Shown: piece after piece, positions 60,437-64,000 of the stretch
Layout of the letters: the number at the start of each line of letters is the position of its first letter
Position numbering within the stretch: position 1 is the stretch's first letter
Source of the DNA: Wurfbainia villosa
Taxonomy: Eukaryota > Streptophyta > Magnoliopsida > Zingiberales > Zingiberaceae
Assembly: GCA_025175895.1 (NCBI GenBank)
Contig: CM046004.1
Span: 5,270,001-5,334,000 of the forward strand
Length of the DNA stretch: 64,000 nt
Direction of reading: 5' to 3'
Translations under genes and position numbers: made by a program
Notes under the pieces: generated by a model
Seen by the model: the letters and a program-made list of their open reading frames with translations, nothing else
Database searches by the model: none
What the model was told of the DNA's origin: nothing

Positions 60437-60890
60437 TCGATAATTTATCAAACAACGCACGTGAAATTTAAAATTGCCCAAATAACATCTCATACTTTCA
60501 TATTTACCAAATAACGTATTAATTTCCTTTTTACCCCTCCCGCCAAACAGACCTGCACCACAATAAAAATTCTGAACGTGGTACTAGAAATTCAAATCTC
60601 GGCACCACAGTGATGTTGCAATCCCAATACAACAACAGTGGTGCTGGAATTGCATCACCACTGTAGTGTTGGGAATTGAATTTCAGCACCACAGTGATTA
60701 CTGTGGTGTTGGAATTTGAATTCTCAGCACCACAGTAGTGTTGGAATTTACAATTTCAGCATCACAGTGGTGCTGATTTGTTTGACGAGAGGGGTAAAAA
60801 GGGAATTAAGTACGCTATTTGATAAATATGAAAGTATGGGATGCTGTTTGGACAATTCTAAATTTCACATACACTATTTGATAAATCGCC
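60437..60890. mobile_element. Foldback MITE sharing the GCACCAC core
   Basis: 454 bp. The left arm (TTTATCAAACAACGCACGTG, then AAATTTAAAATTGCCCAAA) pairs with the right arm over about 120 bp. The target duplication is ATTAATTCT/ATTAATTTT (60428-60436 and 60891-60899; 8 of 9). The centre carries at least six copies of CAGCACCACAGTGNTG and its complement. The order of blocks, with an outer TTTATCAAA motif, then TACTTAATT, then TTTTTACCCCTC, then the GCACCAC core, parallels the element at 46232-47960. Confidence 0.82.
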
Positions 60891-63124
60891 ATTAATTTTT
60901 ATTCATTGATACAATTTTATTATCGTACTAGCCCCAAAATCCTTAGTGAGGACGGCTCAATCACCGTAGTTGTATATATAATTGCTAGCGTACATTCTTT
61001 TATGGTCGTAGTAATGTCCTTAAAAGCTCAATTATTGTTGTGGTAACGTCGTTGGAGCTCAATTGTTAATGTGTTTAATATCGAACATTTTGTTGGTTTA
61101 AAACCGCTCAAAATTATCTTCTATCCAACGAGTGAAATCCATATCTCAAATGACTAATTTAGAGAGCGATTTTGGAAACCAAAAAATAAATAAATAAATA
61201 AACTAAAACTCATAGTCTCAAACGACTAATTTGGAGGGTTTATGACTATCGTAAAATAGTTTGATGCTCCAAATTGAGGCTACTAGTGAGTCTAAAATAC
61301 TTTAAGAATTACTCTGTGATCTTAGAAGGTTGGAGCATTTTGCGTATCTATAGAACTGTTTGATGACTAAAACTCTCTAAATTGATCGCACTAGGATTTT
61401 AATAAGTCAAGAATAAAAAGATAATTTGGTGTACGATATTATTTTTGTCGATATAGATTTCGAGAAATGATCTATCATATGCATTCTTATTCTATTTTAA
61501 AAAAGACTATTTTTTTTATTCAAATTCATGATCTTTAAATCACACTGATACCAAAGAAAAGGCTACAGGTGGAAGCCCCCGATCAAATAAACAGATTGCA
61601 AAGTTCCTAGGCCTAAAACCCTATCAAGAGTATAAGAAATCGAGAGCTTAGAAGCATCAGGAGTCGAGAGCTCGAAGATAAGAGGAAACAGAAATTGGAA
61701 ACTCGAAAGTTGAAAGATCTAGAAGTCGAGGATTTGGGAGTTAGGAATGTAGGAATTGGGAGTGGAAGAAGTTGGAATATCAGGGGAGCACAAAAGAGAT
61801 TTCTTTGGACAATTGTTATATCCGATCTCCTAACTGTCTCTCCAGATGATAATTCAATAACACGTGACAGATAAAATTTTTTTGCAATAATTATCTCCTA
61901 ACAGTTAGCCATAATGCATCACCAACGGAGGATGTGAAAGCTACGCCGAGTTCCTTTATAAAGAGCACTAGAGATAAAGGAAGGGGTTGAGCTCTCTCAC
62001 TACTTGTATTTTTCATTTTCTCTCTGTATTTTTTTTTTTTTTTTTTTTTCGTCTGATTTAAACATCGAAGCATCGAAGCATCGAAGGATCGTAATCAGAG
62101 TACCAGCGACCATTTGATTTGTATTGATTTTGATAAGATTATTATTGTGGTCGTGAAAACTCAATTTCTCTCGATGACTCGATGAAAGGGACTAAAAAAT
62201 TATAGTATTGCATACGAAAATAATTTTATCTTTACACCGAGGTTGACTTTTAATAAATCAAGAATACCATCTACAATTCATTTGTAGTCTCACTAGAAAT
62301 CCCTCGGTAGTAGTCTCGTAGGGCTAATTTGGAAGCGTTGTCGCCTAGATAATTATTTTGAAAAAGAAGTTCGGAGCAATATTGACTCCCAAGTTAAAAC
62401 TGATTCGGCAGAAAAGTTGAGAGAAATATATTTCGATCATCTCACGCGGTCATAGCGTGGAATTTGAATATTCTGGAATTTTAGATGTTCGGATTTGACC
62501 AAATGTCGATGAAACAACTAAAATGTCAGAGCTGAATTAAGATCGGCAAAAGACAAAATTAGTAGAAGGGGCAGGCTCATGCTCTCACATTAAATACTTG
62601 TCAAAGCTGAGTGTCAGCGTTGACTAGAACCCTGCCCGCGTTGAAGAAATCTGATGCCGTGTCGTGCCATTTGCTCCATCGTAATGGGGCCCGACCCGAG
62701 TCTAATTCGTCTTTCAAGCACAAACTTTTTAACAGTTCGTCACTCGTCAGTTTCGATCATAGAAGCTCCAATAAAGAACAATTTTTATTTTTGTTTCTGG
62801 CAGAGAAAATATTTGTTCATTCGATGAAAAAAAACAAAAAGGAGAAAAAGAGTTGAGAGTCGATCAATGAAAAGTAATATCAGCAAACTGTGTCATTTAC
62901 AGTATTCACAGACGACGATAGATTTAGTTTGTCTATCTTTCTACAGCTTCAATGGACTTCTTCCCTTTCCACCGTTCCCGCTCCAAAAAAAAAAATAAAA
63001 ATAAAAATAAAGTCCTCCGTACTGATTTTTTGATCTAAGAAAACAAATCTAAAATGTTTTTTTAAAAAAAAATTGAAAAGGAGGAGGAAAAAGATTGAAT
63101 TTCGCATGAAAAAATCGAGTAAAT

Positions 63125-64000
63125 TTAGTTATTGGACGTGGAACGGTCCTTATCCACTTGGTCCAGGGGGGTCGTGCCGCCGGCGAACTCCACCGGCACG
63201 GCGCCTTCCTTCTTGCTGCCGCTCCTCATCCTGATCAGCCCGTACAGCTTCTTGAACTCCTTCCCGAACCCCATGGCGCCGTTGCTGGAGTCGCCGGTCG
63301 AGTTCTCCGACCGGCTCCAGGCGCCGCCTCCGTCGCTCAGCCTCTGACAAGCGGCGCTGCTGATACGTGGCGCGGACGGCGCGTGCTGCTGGAGCGCGCT
63401 GATGACCGACTTGAGGGCCCGGCTGGGCGAGGCGCGGTTGGAGATCATGATCTCGCCGACCTCGGCGGGGCTGATCCTGGCGCCGGTCTGGAACACCTCC
63501 TCCACCTGCGGGTACAGCTTGTGGTCCTTGAGGCCCAGGTAGTTGTTCGCCAGCGTCTTGAAGGCGGTGAAATCGCAAAGGGGGAAGTGGATGTGCACGT
63601 CGAGGCGCCCCGGCCGCAGCACCGCCGGCTCCACCGCCTCCATCTCTCCGCCGTCTGAGTTCATGGTGAACACCATCACCCGCTCCTCCCCGCAGCAGGA
63701 GAAGACGCCATCCATGAAGTTCAGAATCCGGGTGAGCCGCGACTCACCCTCCTCGCCGACGCCCTTCCCCTTGAGGTGCCGGTCGAGGTCCTCCACCAGG
63801 ATCACCGACCGGGGGCTCGTGCTGAGGAGGAGCGCCTTCAGATCGGTGCCCTCGCCGGAGACGCGGGAGAGGTCGACGTCGTAGATGTCGTAGCAGAGGA
63901 GCTTGGCCATAGCGGCGACGAAGGTGGATTTTCCGGTCCCGGGGGGGCCGTAGAGAAGGTAGCTCCGCCGCCAAACCCTGCCGAGGCGGTGATAGTACGC
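63125..64000 (-). CDS. AAA-ATPase, BCS1-like plant family (At2g46620-like), C-terminal part
   Basis: Members of this plant group are membrane-anchored AAA+ ATPases with a BCS1-type ATPase domain (family knowledge). The window contains the last 291 residues; the N-terminal membrane anchor and the gene start lie beyond 64000. Walker A is GPPGTGKST about 20 residues from the window edge. Walker B is SVILVEDLDRHL. Sensor region VMVFTMNSDG and the arginine-finger segment VLRPGRLDVHIHFPLCDF follow, then NYLGLKDHKLYPQVEE and SPAEVGEIMISNRASPSRALKSVI. The C-terminal tail is poorly conserved and ends STSNN. The frame is open without introns and very GC-rich. The CDFTAFKTLANNYLGLKDHKL segment is what points to the At2g46620 group. 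All ATPase motifs seen are intact. Confidence 0.92.
   Translation of the reverse strand, partial: AYYHRLGRVWRRSYLLYGPPGTGKSTFVAAMAKLLCYDIYDVDLSRVSGEGTDLKALLLSTSPRSVILVEDLDRHLKGKGVGEEGESRLTRILNFMDGVFSCCGEERVMVFTMNSDGGEMEAVEPAVLRPGRLDVHIHFPLCDFTAFKTLANNYLGLKDHKLYPQVEEVFQTGARISPAEVGEIMISNRASPSRALKSVISALQQHAPSAPRISSAACQRLSDGGGAWSRSENSTGDSSNGAMGFGKEFKKLYGLIRMRSGSKKEGAVPVEFAGGTTPLDQVDKDRSTSNN

Larger units (their letters stand above)
56291..63124. other. Intergenic region between the convergent kinase and AAA-ATPase genes
   Basis: About 6.8 kb with no recognisable gene. It holds the 3' UTR of the kinase, two inverted-repeat elements (56891-57362, 60437-60890), a GA microsatellite near 57982-58005, an ATT run near 58338-58351, a T-run near 62030-62050 followed by a CGAAGCAT repeat near 62064-62087, and otherwise AT-rich unique DNA. 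Open frames at 59940-60137 and 62611-62856 show no family resemblance. Confidence 0.5.

Noticed and set aside
61540..62100. A decayed LTR suggested by CACTGATACCAAAG (complement of a primer-binding site) at about 61541
   Set aside because: Only one weak match and no second LTR, TG/CA ends or target duplication found.
63150..63974. Other long open frames overlapping the AAA-ATPase (for example plus 63158-63658 and minus 63150-63578)
   Set aside because: High GC removes stops from all frames; only the frame with Walker A, Walker B and RPGRLD is coding.
1..64000. CRISPR arrays, bacterial operons, phage or plasmid functions
   Set aside because: The window is plant nuclear DNA; tandem repeats here lack regular spacers and no associated genes exist.

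Overview
This is nuclear DNA of a flowering plant. The evidence is split genes with GT-AG introns, a trihelix (GT-2 type) transcription factor, a BCCIP homologue, a plant Ste20/GCK-type kinase, a plant AAA-ATPase of the BCS1-like group, Au-type SINEs and Ty1/copia DNA. Some genes are very GC-rich (GTL1-like, AAA-ATPase) and sit in AT-rich repeat DNA, which suggests a monocot (perhaps a commelinid), but that is inference. Four host genes are supported: a GTL1-like trihelix factor (minus, 4620 to 1352, 3 exons), a BCCIP/Bcp1 homologue (minus, 14733 to 11757, 8 exons), a Ste20/GCK-type protein kinase of the BLUS1/FRAY-like group (plus, 22419 to 56290, 22 exons over 34 kb) and the C-terminal part of an AAA-ATPase resembling Arabidopsis At2g46620 (minus, entering from the right edge at 64000 and ending at 63125).

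Layout. 1-1351: 3' flank of the GTL1-like gene. 1352-4620: GTL1-like gene. 4621-11756: intergenic, with simple repeats, a cluster of three palindromic elements (8.4-8.8 kb) and a GC-rich island (10.8-11.2 kb). 11757-14733: BCCIP. 14.9-16.45 kb: decayed LINE, minus strand. 16.66 kb to about 19.8 kb: LTR-like DNA, possibly Ty3/gypsy. 19.8-21.7 kb: AT-rich DNA without genes. 22.4-56.3 kb: the kinase gene, whose introns have accumulated most of the mobile DNA. Intron 5 holds a complete but non-autonomous copia-type element (28364-35299, antisense to the gene). That element has 1.6-kb LTRs, a perfect 5-bp target duplication, a primer-binding site for initiator Met tRNA, a polypurine tract, and a gag gene without any pol. 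Intron 8 holds a 118-bp perfect tandem duplication, a small inverted-repeat element and an Au SINE. Intron 16 holds a 1.7-kb foldback element with an 11-bp exact target duplication, a second inverted-repeat element and two SINE copies. 56.3-63.1 kb: intergenic, with two further inverted-repeat elements.

I reconstructed the four genes exon by exon. Reading frames join in phase at every intron, giving predicted proteins of 737 aa (GTL1-like), 335 aa (BCCIP) and 762 aa (kinase), plus 291 aa of the partial AAA-ATPase. No operon-like cooperation between them is expected. The most unusual content is the set of inverted-repeat elements. The 46.2-kb and 60.4-kb elements share a core rich in GCACCAC/GTGGTGC palindromes and similar terminal organisation. 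The 37.5-kb and 48.6-kb elements share CGGTCGGAATCC-like subrepeats, and a related motif style recurs in the 56.9-kb element. I found no CRISPR array, no rRNA genes and no convincing free-standing tRNA gene.
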